From positions 1-5,285 of the forward strand of contig JAJYXD010000071.1 in the NCBI GenBank assembly GCA_021791135.1: 5,285 nucleotides of DNA, given 5' to 3'. Positions 4,670 to 5,285 of the stretch are shown in pieces. The notes under the pieces were generated by a model. That model saw nothing but the letters and a program-made list of their open reading frames with translations, was not told the origin of the DNA and made no database searches. The position numbers and the translations under genes were made by a program. This DNA comes from a bacterium (GTDB lineage: Bacteria; Patescibacteriota; Minisyncoccia; UBA6257; GWB1-50-10). Each line of letters starts with the position of its first letter. Positions within the stretch are counted from its first letter, which is position 1.

Positions 4670-4717
4670 TGCTTACCAAGCACGTGTATCTTCCTTTCTC
4701 GGTATACTTGGTAAGCA
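4670..4717. repeat. 11-bp inverted repeat downstream of the ATP-grasp gene
   Basis: TGCTTACCAAG (4670-4680) and CTTGGTAAGCA (4707-4717) are exact inverted arms around 26 nt. It lies 35 nt past the ATP-grasp stop on that gene's strand and could be a terminator stem, but no U-tract follows. The stretch 4542-4751 otherwise holds no gene I can support. Confidence 0.55.
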
Positions 4718-4751
4718 AGCGCCCGAGCTGAAGAGAGATGTGTGCGGGGGC

Positions 4752-5285
4752 TTACGAATTCTTCGAGCACCCCGGAAACACCAGTTCCCACAGCGCACCC
4801 GCGACATCGCGGGGAGTGCCGGAGATGGGATAATGATGAAGATCCACGAAGGGCAAGCTGTTGCATTCGATGATGCCGCACTTCTCCTGCTCCTTCCATG
4901 ATTTACCGATATCCTCGATGATGAAGTCGATTCCTACGAGCGGACTTCCAAGTACGGCGGCCGCTTTTTCGAGAATTGCGATCATATCCGGATGCGTCTC
5001 GTCCGTCACGTCGCGTATCACAGCACCAAGCGTCCGCGTCACTTTCTGATTAATGGTAACGCGCTCCCCTTTCTTCGGAACGCTGTCCCACGTGAATTCC
5101 TGCCGCGCGAGCTCGCGTCTCCCCTCCTCGTTCGTCGGGATCGCGTGGTAGATCGGCCCTTTGCGCAAGGGGTTTTCGTTCTCTTTCTCGACAAGCTCGC
5201 GGATCGTTTTCTTCCCGTCCCCCATCACATGTGCCGGCTCACGACTCGCGATTCCTAGACACTTGCCGTCCACGATCGTTCCGCG
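4752..5285 (-). CDS. ATP-grasp ligase, C-terminal part (cyanophycin-synthetase / GshF-like), 5' end outside the window
   Basis: The visible 177 residues are the C-terminal part of an ATP-grasp domain, which forms an acyl-phosphate from a carboxylate and ATP and joins it to an amine. Counting from the first visible residue, they include the REPAHVMGDGKKTIRELV stretch (15-32), the NQKVTRTLGAVIRDVTDETHPD segment (79-100), VGIDFIIEDI (117-126) and IIECNSLPFVDLHHYP (138-153). D120, E140 and N142 fit the metal-binding D...ExN pattern. The REPAHV..DG and N..P..D.HHYP blocks are typical of the ATP-grasp domain in cyanophycin synthetase and in bifunctional glutathione synthetase GshF. The protein ends within about 10 residues of the domain, so no Mur-ligase domain follows and a true cyanophycin synthetase is unlikely. 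Substrates are unknown. The frame is open to the window edge; a GTG at 5273 is internal, not the start. GC content is high here (42 of 60 bases at 5101-5160). Confidence 0.88.
   Translation of the reverse strand, partial: RGTIVDGKCLGIASREPAHVMGDGKKTIRELVEKENENPLRKGPIYHAIPTNEEGRRELARQEFTWDSVPKKGERVTINQKVTRTLGAVIRDVTDETHPDMIAILEKAAAVLGSPLVGIDFIIEDIGKSWKEQEKCGIIECNSLPFVDLHHYPISGTPRDVAGALWELVFPGCSKNS

Overview
The window looks like part of a small, streamlined bacterial genome, most likely a candidate-phyla-radiation (Patescibacteria/Parcubacteria-like) lineage. This is an inference from several traits: a short TruB without the usual C-terminal domain, very tight gene packing, start codons mostly without clear Shine-Dalgarno sequences, a tRNA without encoded CCA, and a cyanophycin-synthetase-type ATP-grasp protein. 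No marker gene settles the lineage.

Left part (1-1912). A minus-strand operon reads CYTH-domain protein (1912-1352), acidic coiled-coil protein (1345-908), then truB (901-212), with 6-nt gaps between genes. The truB end is embedded in an elaborate set of nested inverted repeats (125-293). Beyond them lie a 10-bp-arm palindrome (79-99), an extended -10 promoter (48-56) and the first codons of another minus-strand gene that leaves the window at position 1.

Middle (1949-3121). Divergent from the CYTH gene is a plus-strand membrane protein of the YdjM/DUF457 metal-dependent hydrolase type. Its 5' end is in a different frame from the rest, so it carries a one-base frameshift near 2012-2030 and may also have lost its original start codon. 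It ends 3 nt from a convergent minus-strand gene for a 162-residue cysteine-containing conserved protein. That gene has its own extended -10 promoter and an operator-like or terminator-like palindrome at 3053-3075.

Right part (3122-5285). A complete Fic-family AMP transferase with an intact active site, an N-terminal auto-inhibitory motif and a probable C-terminal winged helix is read on the minus strand. Its upstream region holds nested inverted repeats, and the inner palindrome covers the predicted -10 box, so the gene looks tightly regulated, perhaps by itself. Divergent from it is tRNA-Ser(GGA), followed by a 16-bp perfect hairpin. Next come about 210 nt without a convincing gene, and then the C-terminal part of an ATP-grasp ligase entering from the right edge on the minus strand.

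There is no CRISPR array, rRNA or recognisable transposase. The strongest observations are the frameshifted membrane gene, the fic operator array, the nested palindromes at the truB 3' end, and a recurring promoter layout in which the -10 box lies only 6-9 nt before the ATG, implying leaderless mRNAs.
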